Shown piece after piece: positions 1 to 10,200 of a stretch of 64,000 nucleotides of DNA. A model generated the notes under the pieces. The model searched no databases. It was given only the letters and a program-made list of their open reading frames with translations, and was not told where the DNA came from. The position numbers and the translations under genes are program-made. Positions within the stretch are counted from its first letter, which is position 1. Every line of letters starts with the position of its first letter. Origin of the DNA: an uncultured Ruminococcus sp. (GTDB lineage Bacteria > Bacillota > Clostridia > Oscillospirales > Ruminococcaceae); assembly GCF_902762735.1 (NCBI RefSeq), contig NZ_CACWPP010000003.1, positions 1 through 64,000 on the forward strand. Direction: 5' to 3'.

Positions 1-2613
1 TGACCTCGGCGGCATATCCGACAGCGTATCAAAAAGTGCATCGGGAATGGTGCCGCCCTGCTTCGGGATATTGTCGAAATCTCCGGTGAACGGACGGGCA
101 TTGCTAAAGCCGCCCCTGTCAGCATAAGCAGGTGTGCCGTATACAGGCTGATAATTATTCTGCTGATAGCTATTGTTCTGCCTGCTGTTCTGAGAATACA
201 TCTGCTTGACCTCAGCAACAGCAGCTTCATAGCGAGGAATATCAGCCTTGTTTATGGTGATAGTTGTGGTGTAACCCTTACGCAATCCGCTGAAACGAAC
301 GCCGTACTCATTCAGCTTTGCCGCTATATTGTCGGCGTGTCTGTTTTTTAGGTTCGGATAATACTGCAAATCGTTCTTGCTGCCGAGCTGATCATAGGGT
401 GTATTGCCGATAACATTAGGATTGGTCTGCTGCTGATTGCTAAATCCGTTCTGCTGATAGCCGCTCTGCTGTCTGCTGTTCGTAAGAGCGCCGAGCCTTT
501 GCAGAATCGCATTGGCTTCACCCGACACCTGCGCGTCACCAACAGTATTCACGACCTTACTGAAAAAAGTGTTTAAGCTGTCAACATCGCCATTCGAGAT
601 ATTATTCGCTACACTCTGAACCCCGCGCTCACGGTCGCCTGCAACATTACGGTATCCATTGGTATTGTAGTTGTACATAAACGCTTCAATGTCCCGCGCA
701 AGCTGCTGTGGACTGTCATTATTCGGCTGATAACCGCCCTGTCTGCCGTTGTTGCGCTGATCGTACATCTGCTTGACCTTATCGACCGCCGCTTCATAGC
801 GAGAAATATCCGCCGAATTAATTGTGATCGTAGTTGTGCCGCCCTTTATCACGCCGCTGTATCTGATACCGTCCGCATCGAGTTGGCGGGCGATATTCTG
901 AGCGTGTTTGTTATTCAGCCCCTTGTAATACTGAAGCTGTCCCCTACCTCCTAGCTGATCGTAAGGTGTGTTGCCGATTATATTGTTATTCCTCTGCTGA
1001 TAGCCGCCCTGCGGATAATTCTGCTGATTATAGCTGTCATAAAACTGCTGATTTCTCACGTTTCCTAAACCTCCCTTGTCGAAATCAAGTTCTGCCGAAT
1101 ACTGAAATTCGCTTAGTGCTATGCTTGCCGTGTCCGGCGCATTACGCACTTCATCTATGCTAGTCGCCTGTTTTCCGTCGATGAAAACATCAAGACCCCT
1201 GCCCCACATCTCGATTGCTTCTGTCCTTGAAACAGGATACAGATCGGGATTGTCCTCGGCAGCAACCACTTGCTTCGGCTCCTTTTCTATACCGAATAGA
1301 CCTGAAAAGTTTTCGATCTCCTCACGGCTTTCAGCCATGCCCTCAGTACCGTCGGGGTACAGAAGATAGACAGCCTCGCCCCGATCATAAGCGGCAAGTG
1401 CTTCTTCGGTTGTGTCTATCGGATTCATATACTGAAAATCGTAGCCGTAGCTGTTGCGCTGATTTATGGTGTTGGCGGTATCGTCGATAGCCTTGAAAAC
1501 AGCCCCAATATCCGTTTCCTTTTCAGCCTGCTCCATGATTTTGGTTATGTCGCTTTCCTCGAAAACAATGCCGTTCTCCTGAACAATATCAAGATACATC
1601 TCGGCTTTCTGAATATTTGACAATTCCGTATCGTCCATTATCTCATTAACTGTCAAATCGCGCTTTTTGTATTTCAGCAATTCCGAGTCGATAGCATTGA
1701 AAAGTGTCTGTGAAGTCTTTTGTATTTCATCGAGAAACTTGTTCAGCTGATCGAGCTGCTTTCCCTCCGACCATGAAGCGATGTAGGGAAAAGAATAATC
1801 GGACGTGTCCACGCCGAGCTTCTCGCAGACGATGAAAGCTATACTCTCCGCCTGCACCTCTTTTTCGTTGCGGGGCGATTTTGTTGTAACGATCTTTTTA
1901 TCGGGGTCATGCAGCAGACAATGCGCCGATTCGTGTACAACGGTCTTTAGCACCTGCTCGCCGCTCATACCTGTCTTTATTATAATACTTTTTGCCGACG
2001 GGCTGTAGTATCCTTTTGCCCCACCGGTTATGGTGCGGTACTCGGGAGCAATACCCGTTGCTTTCTTTATTCCCTTGAAGATAACGTTCAGCTTCTCCTC
2101 GTCAATTTCACCGACAAGCTCCTGCACGGGATCGGGTATCGGCTTGCCGTCCGTCTGCGAGAGGTCAAAAACATACTGCTTTTTGAAGCGCATTTCGACT
2201 ATATTTTTCTCGACGGTTTCCATCTGCTCGGTGCCGTCATCGTTGTAGAGCTTGTTGCCCCACTCGTCCTCCGCCTGACGTTCTATCTCAACATACTGAT
2301 TTGTCTTGTGAGGTACGGGCGACATTATGACAATGCCGCTCTCCCCCTTATTTACGCTTCTGCCGAGCCTTTTCCAAAGTCCGAAAGAACCCACAAGGGT
2401 CGCGTCCGGACGCTGGAGATTTATCAGCATGGTGTTTCGCGCAGAATAATCGGTGAACTTCGATACGAATTTCAGATACTCCTTGTATTTGTCCGAAGAA
2501 AAGACTGCCTCCACGCCCTTGTCGATACGCTGAAAAATGTCCTGCATTTCCTGTGCCTGCCTACGCTGATATTCGGCACGTTCTTCGGGGGTAAAACTCT
2601 TTTTCCAAGCCAT
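1..2613 (-). CDS. ArdC-like DNA-binding / zincin metallopeptidase ICE protein, 3' end outside window
   Basis: The reading frame is open from an ATG at 2613 (AGGAGG-like site 9 bases upstream) to the left window edge, giving at least 871 residues without a stop. The N-terminal ~120 residues (SKFTDYSARNTMLI, then FGLWKRLGRSV) look like the ArdC-type single-stranded-DNA-binding domain of conjugative elements. Near residue 220 there is an HExxH-type zinc site (HESAHCLLHD) followed by EVQAESIAF, a typical zincin arrangement. The C-terminal half is rich in Gln, Asn and Tyr and holds two copies of a ~73-residue domain. ArdC-like proteins are associated with protection of incoming DNA from host restriction; that role is inferred here. 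It is the last ICE gene in the window and follows a small gene by 16 bases. Confidence 0.72.
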   Translation of the reverse strand, partial: MAWKKSFTPEERAEYQRRQAQEMQDIFQRIDKGVEAVFSSDKYKEYLKFVSKFTDYSARNTMLINLQRPDATLVGSFGLWKRLGRSVNKGESGIVIMSPVPHKTNQYVEIERQAEDEWGNKLYNDDGTEQMETVEKNIVEMRFKKQYVFDLSQTDGKPIPDPVQELVGEIDEEKLNVIFKGIKKATGIAPEYRTITGGAKGYYSPSAKSIIIKTGMSGEQVLKTVVHESAHCLLHDPDKKIVTTKSPRNEKEVQAESIAFIVCEKLGVDTSDYSFPYIASWSEGKQLDQLNKFLDEIQKTSQTLFNAIDSELLKYKKRDLTVNEIMDDTELSNIQKAEMYLDIVQENGIVFEESDITKIMEQAEKETDIGAVFKAIDDTANTINQRNSYGYDFQYMNPIDTTEEALAAYDRGEAVYLLYPDGTEGMAESREEIENFSGLFGIEKEPKQVVAAEDNPDLYPVSRTEAIEMWGRGLDVFIDGKQATSIDEVRNAPDTASIALSEFQYSAELDFDKGGLGNVRNQQFYDSYNQQNYPQGGYQQRNNNIIGNTPYDQLGGRGQLQYYKGLNNKHAQNIARQLDADGIRYSGVIKGGTTTITINSADISRYEAAVDKVKQMYDQRNNGRQGGYQPNNDSPQQLARDIEAFMYNYNTNGYRNVAGDRERGVQSVANNISNGDVDSLNTFFSKVVNTVGDAQVSGEANAILQRLGALTNSRQQSGYQQNGFSNQQQTNPNVIGNTPYDQLGSKNDLQYYPNLKNRHADNIAAKLNEYGVRFSGLRKGYTTTITINKADIPRYEAAVAEVKQMYSQNSRQNNSYQQNNYQPVYGTPAYADRGGFSNARPFTGDFDNIPKQGGTIPDALFDTLSDMPPRS
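190..412 (-). repeat. Second copy of a ~73-residue domain in the ArdC-like protein
   Basis: Encodes a unit running from GNTPYDQLG through HADNIAAKL and TTTITINKADI to AAVAEVKQMY. It is closely related to the unit at 759-976, and the two are separated by a Gln/Asn-rich linker. Confidence 0.7.
759..976 (-). repeat. First copy of a ~73-residue domain in the ArdC-like protein
   Basis: Encodes GNTPYDQLG, LQYYKGLNNKHAQNIA, TTTITINSADISRYEAAV and VKQMY. It matches the copy at 190-412 in order and spacing, so this is an internal tandem duplication with a low-complexity spacer. Confidence 0.7.
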
Positions 2614-2629
2614 TTACCATGCCCTCCAA

Positions 2630-3184
2630 TCAAAAATCATGAACGAAATTCGCTATGTAACTATCCTTAGTCACTTCTGAATATTCGTCCTCGGACACGT
2701 CAGTATCATCGTCAACAGAATAGCTTGTGTGCGGCTGATTGCTTATCGGTTCCAAAGGTTCCACTTTCGGAAGAATTGCAAGCGCCCTCTCCTCCAATTC
2801 CTTTTTCTCCTTATGACGGTCACGGCAATCTGCCCTCCTGCGCTGGCGCATTTCCAGTGCTACATCAAAGACCTTATAAACGTATCTGCTTACAAGGTCG
2901 GCAACGGTGCATCTGCCGTGGAGATACTGCCATTCAGTCTTGTCGATAATGACCGTTTCCTCATGGTCATTTTTAGACACGACATACTTGACAACGACCC
3001 TGCCGCTGATGTAAAATATAAGTACAGCGGAATATCCGTGCAGATATATCGTGACCTCTGTGCTGTGATTCCTTATGCTCACAGTGTACTCATTGAAGCC
3101 GCTCATCAGTGCTTCGCTCTCCACGACCTTCATGAGATTCTTCTGAAACTCACGGTATAATTCTAAACTTTTTATATGGATCAT
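2630..3184 (-). CDS. Hypothetical ICE protein, 184 aa
   Basis: The ATG start at 3184 overlaps the stop of the upstream gene (ATGA), and the stop lies 16 bases before the ArdC-like start, so the gene is translationally coupled in the ICE operon. The N-terminal half is mixed alpha/beta. The middle is strongly basic (EMRQRRRADCRDRHKEKKE) and looks helical. The C-terminus is acidic (VDDDTDVSEDEYSEV). No signal peptide or membrane segment is visible. I do not recognise a family. The basic helix could contact nucleic acid, but that is only a possibility. Confidence 0.6.
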   Translation of the reverse strand: MIHIKSLELYREFQKNLMKVVESEALMSGFNEYTVSIRNHSTEVTIYLHGYSAVLIFYISGRVVVKYVVSKNDHEETVIIDKTEWQYLHGRCTVADLVSRYVYKVFDVALEMRQRRRADCRDRHKEKKELEERALAILPKVEPLEPISNQPHTSYSVDDDTDVSEDEYSEVTKDSYIANFVHDF

Positions 3185-4296
3185 CTCCCTCTGTGTTTTG
3201 CAGGCTTCGGTATCCCGGGCTTGTCTGCGATGACCTTATCCTCGGAAAGCTCCTGCTTCTGTTTCTGTTCCATCATCTGCTTTACCGCCTGCGCCGTTCT
3301 AAGCCTGTACGCTGTGTCCTCGATAGCGATATCTATCTCGGCAACTCCGTGAAGCTGCGTCATCGTGTCCCACTCCTGATAAATTTCATCGAGAACATTA
3401 TCCGCATCAAGCAATACTTGCAGATCATCGGGACTTAATGAAGTCATATTGGTGTTGCAAAAATCTACAATATAGTCCTTGTTGTATATCTCATACGCTG
3501 ACTTGATTATCCTGTCGGGGTCGCCCTTTTTCAGTTCAGCGATATATTTTTCATACTCCGCCGAAACCTTATCCGCAAGTTTTGACATATCCCTGTTGAC
3601 CTGAAAATCGGAATACTTCCGGTCGAGAATATACGGCGTTAATTTGCCTATGTTCTCACCCATATTGCTTTTCAGGTATTCGCTGAACTGTAACCAGTCG
3701 GGTTGCTCCATTTTCTTGAATATAGCTGCCGCCAACCTATGATCGTCAAATCTCATACGGTCGCCCTCGGCAAGTGCAGCATCAATATCTTTGAAGGTGG
3801 ATAAATGCTCACCCGAATATTCAGAGGTCAGCGTCATACCAAGTGCCGCCATTTCTCGGGCAAGTCCGGGGTCAAGAAATAATCCCTTATCGCCAGCGTA
3901 ATATGCTCCCGATTTTACAAACTCCGAAAGCTCACGGTAGGTCTTTTGAGTATCATTTTCCGCCACAAACAGATTTACCGCAGTCCTGCGCGGCAGCTCT
4001 CTGTCTATGGATTCGAGAAAGGCACCGAGGTCACGCTCATTGCGGTTGGAATTGACCGAGCTGTGCGCTATCTGCATCACATCAAAATTATCTATCAGTC
4101 TTGTGTCGCAGGCGTGTATCAGCTCATCAACTGTTTTGGGGCTGTACCGTGTGCTCGCAAAAACAACAGCGGTCGGGGCGTAAGAAGAAATAAAATCAAG
4201 CGTTCTGTCGGAATAGTTCTTTTCCAGTATCTGAGCGAACATATACGGATCAAGCAGATTGGAAAGCTGTTTCAGGTTGTCATCTCTGCTGTTCAT
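3181..4296 (-). CDS. Tandem paralogue 4 of an unknown ICE protein family, 371 aa
   Basis: This is the last of four neighbouring paralogues. It starts at ATG 4296 with GGGGGAG upstream and overlaps the previous stop by ATGA. It shares with its neighbours the N-terminal pattern RDDNL...LEKNYSD, a central block VKSGAYYAGDKGLFLDPGLAREM, a helical second half, and a C-terminal tail (IADKPGIPKPAKHRGR) that is basic and proline-containing. No signal peptide, membrane segment or catalytic motif is apparent. Predicted soluble, largely helical, function unknown. Gene multiplication inside a conjugative element suggests a role with variable partners, such as host factors, but nothing in the sequence proves this. 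Confidence 0.7.
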   Translation of the reverse strand: MNSRDDNLKQLSNLLDPYMFAQILEKNYSDRTLDFISSYAPTAVVFASTRYSPKTVDELIHACDTRLIDNFDVMQIAHSSVNSNRNERDLGAFLESIDRELPRRTAVNLFVAENDTQKTYRELSEFVKSGAYYAGDKGLFLDPGLAREMAALGMTLTSEYSGEHLSTFKDIDAALAEGDRMRFDDHRLAAAIFKKMEQPDWLQFSEYLKSNMGENIGKLTPYILDRKYSDFQVNRDMSKLADKVSAEYEKYIAELKKGDPDRIIKSAYEIYNKDYIVDFCNTNMTSLSPDDLQVLLDADNVLDEIYQEWDTMTQLHGVAEIDIAIEDTAYRLRTAQAVKQMMEQKQKQELSEDKVIADKPGIPKPAKHRGR

Positions 4297-5387
4297 CTTG
4301 CTCCCCCTTTCTTTTTCGGCAGCTGCGGCTTATCCGCAAGTATATCTTCGTTTTTGGATTTTGACCTTTTCTGCTGTTCCAGAATACCGTCCGCCGCATA
4401 CTCCATAGCTTTCGGAATATCATCATAGGTTTTGAGATATTCACGTTTCAGCCAAGCGGAATATATCTCATCAAGAGGGTTCTCGGCTGACATCAGCGCA
4501 CCATACTGCTCCTCGGTAATATCCGCTGGCTCGGATTCGATATATGATTGAATGTTGGTTTTTACAGTGATCTCGTAACAACGGGAGATAGCTTCATCGA
4601 CACCCTGCTCACGAATACACTGAATAAAGACTTCAAAGTTCTTATCGACTTTACGGCTGAGTTCTATGTTCAGCTCCTCCACACGGTACTTCTGATAGGC
4701 TTCGACAAGTCCGTCAACGGTCAGGTGTTCAATGTCCTCCATATCTTCCGCAATATAGTTGCGGAAGTCCTCCCAATCAGGATTTACGCGCATTTCATTG
4801 ATTTTTTCAGCAAGAGCCGACCTTGAAAAAGTGATGCTGTCACCGTCCGCAATGGTCTGCTCGATGTCTTTTACAAAATAAAAATCGTTGCTTTTGTCAT
4901 AAGCGAAAAGTTCTATACCCAGCTTGTCGATTTCACGGGCAACATCGGGATTAAGAGCAACAAAAGTGTTGTCGCCAACCTGATATGCTCCCGATTTCAC
5001 CATCGAATATATCTCATTATAGCTCCAGTCCTCGAACTTCGCCGCAACCAAAATGCGTGATGCAGTTTGTGTATCAAGCCCTGCGGCAATTGATGAAAAA
5101 TAGTCGTTAAAATACTTTTCACTGCCGCCCGACACAAGGCTGTAATTCGTGATATGGAGAAGATCGCCCATAGTTATTATATTGCTGTCATAAGCCTTGA
5201 CAAGACGCTCCACACCCTCATTACTAAGTTTTGTATGTGCCAGCCTGTCGGCAAGCTCGCGGCTGTTGTTCGCCATCACCTCCAGAACATAGTCGGAAAA
5301 ATGATGACTTACGATCTTTGCGTACTCCGCATTATCGACCATGTTGCACAGCTTCTCCATGCTTTCTGCTCGTGTAATATTGCTCAC
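4293..5387 (-). CDS. Tandem paralogue 3 of the same unknown family, ~364 aa, unusual start
   Basis: Alignment with its neighbours places the true N-terminus just before TRAESMEKL. No ATG is suitably placed there. The AGGAGG at 5387-5392 is followed by GTG (5387, overlapping it) or ATT (5378, 8 bases away). The ATG at 5360 is too distant and would remove conserved residues. The frame is open further upstream to 5495, but that part reads the neighbour's 3' end in another frame. The protein keeps the family blocks VKSGAYQVGDNTF and LNPDVAREI and ends in the basic tail LADKPQLPKKKGGAR. Its stop overlaps the next start by ATGA. Function unknown. Confidence 0.68.
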   Translation of the reverse strand: MSNITRAESMEKLCNMVDNAEYAKIVSHHFSDYVLEVMANNSRELADRLAHTKLSNEGVERLVKAYDSNIITMGDLLHITNYSLVSGGSEKYFNDYFSSIAAGLDTQTASRILVAAKFEDWSYNEIYSMVKSGAYQVGDNTFVALNPDVAREIDKLGIELFAYDKSNDFYFVKDIEQTIADGDSITFSRSALAEKINEMRVNPDWEDFRNYIAEDMEDIEHLTVDGLVEAYQKYRVEELNIELSRKVDKNFEVFIQCIREQGVDEAISRCYEITVKTNIQSYIESEPADITEEQYGALMSAENPLDEIYSAWLKREYLKTYDDIPKAMEYAADGILEQQKRSKSKNEDILADKPQLPKKKGGAR

Positions 5388-6516
5388 CTCCTGAATATCT
5401 TTCCCGGCTTGAAATGCGGTTTGTCCTGCAAATCCTCGGATACCGCCTTTTCGCCAATTCCGCCGCCAGCTTCTGTTCTCGCTCCCGTGCAGCAATCAGC
5501 TTGTCTGCGGTATTCTCGATTATGACCTCAATATCTGTATCGGCAAAATCATCGTCGCTGCGCCACTGTTCATAAATGGCATTCAGAGCGTTATTACTTG
5601 ACATGAGTGCATCCGTTTTCTGTTCGGGTATCAGCTGCGGAACTTCCGTCATAAACATTTTAATCTGTTCCTTGATGACGATCTCATACGCCGACCCGAT
5701 TATTTCTTCCGGGGAACGTTTCTTCATATCTTCCATAAAAGCCGTATGCTCCGCCGCTACCTTATTCACCAGCTTGTCAGCATAACGTTCCATAGAAAAA
5801 TATCGGTACTGCGCTCCGAGTTCATCGCCCGTAAGCTGTGTTCTATCAATGCCCTGATGCAGCTGAAACCACGCTTTGAAGTCGTGCCAATCGGGGTACG
5901 CAATCATTTCATTGACAGCGACCGCCAGCTTCGGGAACTTGACCAGTTTTATTCTGTCACCATTTTTGACGGATTCATCAAACTCCGACTTCTGCGTGAG
6001 ATCATAATATGTGCCGTCCTTTCGCATAGCTGTCAGCGGCACACAGAGGTCACGCAATTCGGCGGCAACACCAGTGTTCAGACCAATACTTGCATACTGA
6101 GTCGGATAATATGCGCCGCTTTTCACAAGCGCCATAAGCCCATGATATGTATCTGGCTCATAGGCAGTTGCGGTGAGAATCCGTGCGGCGGTAGTATGGT
6201 TTATCTCCTTCGCCCTCAGTGAGCGGATAAAATCATCAATATATTCTTCGCACCCGAAATCATAGCAGGAGTATTCCATAATATGCAGAAGATCTTTCCA
6301 GTCGAACAGCTTATCGTCATAAGCAATTATCAGCTTTTCGATGCTCTCAACGTCAAATTTTGATTCTGCAAAACGCTCGACATAACCCCTATCAAATTCA
6401 GCCATGACCGCAATTGCCTGGTCGGAATAATCACAAGCGATTATCCTCGCCATCTGTTCCTTTGACAGCACCTCCGCCAGACTTGCAAGGTTGTCATCAC
6501 GATTTGTTTGTATCAT
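5332..6516 (-). CDS. Tandem paralogue 2 with a shifted C-terminal reading frame, 394 aa as read
   Basis: It starts at ATG 6516 with GAGGTG upstream and carries the family blocks NRDDNLASL, ACDYSDQA, VKSGAYYPTQY and DLLHIMEYS. After LAAELA (about 5450) the frame leaves the family pattern and runs into the next gene by more than 50 bases. In the -1 frame from the same point the sequence reads EKAVSEDLQDKPHFKPGK and stops at TGA just before the next ribosome binding site, which matches the DKP...K tails of the paralogues. So either one base has been lost near 5447-5458 or ribosomes shift there. The function of the family is unknown. Confidence 0.7.
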   Translation of the reverse strand: MIQTNRDDNLASLAEVLSKEQMARIIACDYSDQAIAVMAEFDRGYVERFAESKFDVESIEKLIIAYDDKLFDWKDLLHIMEYSCYDFGCEEYIDDFIRSLRAKEINHTTAARILTATAYEPDTYHGLMALVKSGAYYPTQYASIGLNTGVAAELRDLCVPLTAMRKDGTYYDLTQKSEFDESVKNGDRIKLVKFPKLAVAVNEMIAYPDWHDFKAWFQLHQGIDRTQLTGDELGAQYRYFSMERYADKLVNKVAAEHTAFMEDMKKRSPEEIIGSAYEIVIKEQIKMFMTEVPQLIPEQKTDALMSSNNALNAIYEQWRSDDDFADTDIEVIIENTADKLIAAREREQKLAAELAKRRYPRICRTNRISSRERYSGGEQYYTSRKHGEAVQHGR

Positions 6517-6519
6517 ATG

Positions 6520-7242
6520 TCACCTCTTTTTCGAGCGCACAGGCGCAGCCTTGTATTCGGAATAATATTTCTCCATATCCTCGGCAGAAATATCTTCTGT
6601 TTCTCTTGAAAGCAGATACTTGTAAAAGCTGTCCCAATCATCTTTACTCATGTACTCACAGATAGTCTGCACCAGCTTAGTGCTGCCGCCCCGGATACAA
6701 TCACCGTACTTGATACTGTCCTCGACATTTATTACTCCGCTCGGGATATTCCCCTTGCGACTTGCTCTCAGCGGTACTTTCAGCTTGAAAAGCACTCTTG
6801 CGACCTCATAAGACAGCGACAGCGTTCCGTACTTTGTAGGGAAATATGCGCCCGACTTCACCTTGCCTACAAGGGTATCGTAGTCCTCCTGCTCATAGTT
6901 ATCCGCAACAAAAATATTAGTCGCTGTCTTACAGCTCATGCCGCCGCCTTTTATGCACTCAATATATTTCTTCACATCGACCTCGTTGCCGTTGCGAAAG
7001 GTGGAATACCTCAAAATGTGCAGCAGGTCGGCACCGTCAATGATCTTTTCGGAATACGCTTTTGTAAGGATATCCACCGTTTCCGCAGAATACATTGTAT
7101 CGGTGAACACCTTTGCTTTCTTTTTATCAGCCACCGCTATCACCGAAAGCGTATTATCATCATATCCTTTGGCGATCACAGCGGCGAGAGCCTGACCGCC
7201 TTGTGTTTCGGCTATCTGCTCTATCGCTTCATCTCTTGTCAT
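6520..7242 (-). CDS. Tandem paralogue 1 of the unknown family, short form, 240 aa
   Basis: It starts at ATG 7242 (GGAG eight bases upstream), 4 bases after the stop of the giant helicase gene. It has the same N-terminal and central layout as the three following genes: ETQGGQALAAVIAKGYDD, DLLHILRYSTF, then VKSGAYFPTKYGTLSLSYEVARVL. It lacks the ~120-residue helical second half and ends in a basic tail (YKAAPVRSKKR). It is therefore a short member of the family, possibly the minimal unit. No known domain, signal peptide or membrane segment is seen. Confidence 0.7.
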   Translation of the reverse strand: MTRDEAIEQIAETQGGQALAAVIAKGYDDNTLSVIAVADKKKAKVFTDTMYSAETVDILTKAYSEKIIDGADLLHILRYSTFRNGNEVDVKKYIECIKGGGMSCKTATNIFVADNYEQEDYDTLVGKVKSGAYFPTKYGTLSLSYEVARVLFKLKVPLRASRKGNIPSGVINVEDSIKYGDCIRGGSTKLVQTICEYMSKDDWDSFYKYLLSRETEDISAEDMEKYYSEYKAAPVRSKKR

Positions 7243-7246
7243 TTTA

Positions 7247-10200
7247 TCATCTCCTACTTGTTTTAGTGGGGGTATTTACATTTGTTGGTGTACTTAAGAT
7301 AGTGACCTTTGACTTGTAATTCGGCATATCCGCGACTTCCTCGACTACCGACGGGATAGCGTCCTCGCCCTTGCCGCTGCTGAGTGCTTCATTCACTACG
7401 TCGAGCCTTGCCAGCTTCTGAGCCAGCTCGTCGGCACGGTCAAAAGGCTTTGTCAAGTTTTCTTTTGCTTCGGCAAGATTAGCCTTAGCCTTTTCAATGT
7501 CATTCTTGTACTGCACAATACGCTTGGCAATCTCGTTCGCCGCAAGATTTTCTATACGATGCATATTGCCCTGTTTGTTCTCAAGATTGACATCACAGGT
7601 GTATTTAAGTGAGCCGCAAAGTGAGATTACACACGGTGCGCCCTGATCGAAGAAAGTTAGATTTTGCGGGTTCTTTTCAAGCAGAAGATCGAAACCGAAA
7701 TAGCTTCCTACCCTCATGCTCTCGCCTGTTGTCGAAACCTTGATGATAGCCTTTTCAAGAGCTTCACCTGCTTCCTCACGAACGTGTTCACTTGTCGCTT
7801 CGGAATAAACTTTCCCGTCAATTTCTATCTGGAAAGCAGTTCCATCGGGATGATTCACGCTAAACTGTGCTATGTCAGCAGAAGCCTTTTCAAGATAAGT
7901 AGAATACTGTTCGATACGCTGCGGCAGCGTCCTTTCAGCCTGCTCCTGATACCGATACAACGATTTCTTGTACTCGGCTTCAAGCATTTTGAGCGTTGCT
8001 ACATCGTTGTCAAGCTGAATTTTCTCCTTTATCATGGGATTGCCCGAAGCAATAGCCTGCATTTCCGAGTAGGTAAGCACCATCTCGTCAACGTCCTCAG
8101 AAACACGAACAGGGTCTTTTGAGGTCATAATCTGAGATATGAATTTTGCTTTGTTTGTGATTATGCCCATCATATACGAATCGAAGGTGTTTTCCGTGAG
8201 ATAATGATAGATACCGACCTCCTTGAACATATTGCCCTGACGTACTCCTCGACCGTCCTGTTGGGTCAGGTCCGCAGGTTTCCACGGAATATCCAGATGG
8301 TGTATAGCGCATATCCTGTCCTGAATATTTGCGCCCGTGCCGAGTTTCGAGGTCGAAGCCAATATGAAACGCTTTTCGCCCTGCCGCAGCTGCTCGAACA
8401 TATCTGCTCTTGCTTTGTCGGTCTTTGCATCACCAGCAAAACATATCTCATCACGGGGAATGCCGCGTTTTACAAGATCGTCCTTTATCGCTTCATAAAT
8501 TGAGAAATGCTCTGCATCCTCGTTTATCGCAATATCACAGAATACTATCTGCACACCACGCTCCGCCATTGTCGAGTTATAGTTCTCCACCAGAATATCC
8601 AACAGCTTGTTCACCTTGCTGTCAGGTGCGGGAACTGCTTCCGGGTTCATACAGCGGCAATCCAGTCCGAGCAATCTTGCTTCGTGCGTAATGCGGAGCA
8701 TATTGTCCTCACGGGGATCCACGCCGCCGCAGTGTATCATTTCGGCTCGCTGGGCAAGCTGTTCCATATACTCCTTCTGGTATTCATCGGGTTTCGCGGA
8801 AATAACGATAGGCTTTCCGGTTTTAAGATCGGGGACGGGCAGCTTTATCATGTCGGGGGTCTGAATGTCTGCAAATTCTTTGTACATCAACATAAGTTCC
8901 GGTATATTCACAAATTTGCTGAAACGATTTTTCATCTGGAAACCGTTGCCCGCAGGCTTGATCTCCAACTGCGATACGACCTCACCGAATGTTGATGCCC
9001 AGTCATCAAATGTTTCAAGTCCAGCCTTTTCCAAGAGATCGGGACGTAGATACCGCTGCATAACATAGAACTCGACCATACTGTTCGTACAAGGTGTTCC
9101 CGTGGCGTATAAGATATTGTTGCAGCCGTACTTGTCATTCAGATACTGCGTTTTCATCAGCATATCCTCCGACTTCTGTGCGGCAGTTGTCTGAACGCCT
9201 GCGACATTCGACATTTTTGTAGCGACAAAGCAGTTCTTGTAGTAATGCGCTTCGTCGCAGACAAGATAATCGAAGCCGAGCTTCTCAAAACATAATGAAT
9301 TGTCCTTTTTGGAACTCATCAGCTTTTCAAGATGCTCCTCCAGCTTCTTTTTCTGACGCTCCAGAGCCTTGACAGAGATCCTGTCCGAACTATCTACTTC
9401 TTCAAGTGCAGCCATCAGTTCGTCAAGCTCGCGCTCCATAAACTGCTGCCGGTACTCGGTGGACATAGGTATTCTTTCAAACTGATTGAAAGACATAATG
9501 ACAGCATCGTAGTCGCCCGTGACACACCTTGCAATAAACCGCTGGCGGTTTTCCTTGGTGAAATCCTCGGGGCGGGCAACAAGCAGTTTTGCGTTTGGGT
9601 ACAGACGTATCCATTCTGATGCCATCTGTAACGTCAAGTGCTTCGGCACTACCACGCAGGCTTTAGATATAAGCCCCAAGCGGCGTTTCTCCATAGTTAT
9701 TGCGACCATTTCAAAGCTCTTTCCGGCACCAACACAGTGCGCCAGCAAGGTATTGCCGCCGAGCTTACCACGCATAATAGCGTTGTTTTGATGCGGACGC
9801 ATCTGTATCGCGGGGTTCTTTCCGGGGTAGGTCTGATGACTTCCATCATATTCTCTGCCCCTTATCGCATTGAAAAGATCATTGTACTTCTTTACATACC
9901 TCTCACGCCTTTCCATATTATCCCACAGCCAGGTCCGGAACGCTTCCTTGATGACACGAGCCTTGTCCTTGGCAAGCTGTGTTTCCTTTGCATTGATCTC
10001 ATACCATACGCGCCCGTCCTCTTCTCGCTTGTCGCGTACTACAATATCACGCTGATTCAAGAGGTTTTCGAGAATATGATAACTGCTCATACGGCTTGTA
10101 CCGTAAGTCTGCGTTGCCGCTACCGACCTGTCCTGATACCGTCCGTCTATCTTGTACTCGCCCATACGAGTACGGGTTATGGGGTGCGAATAAATGTCAC

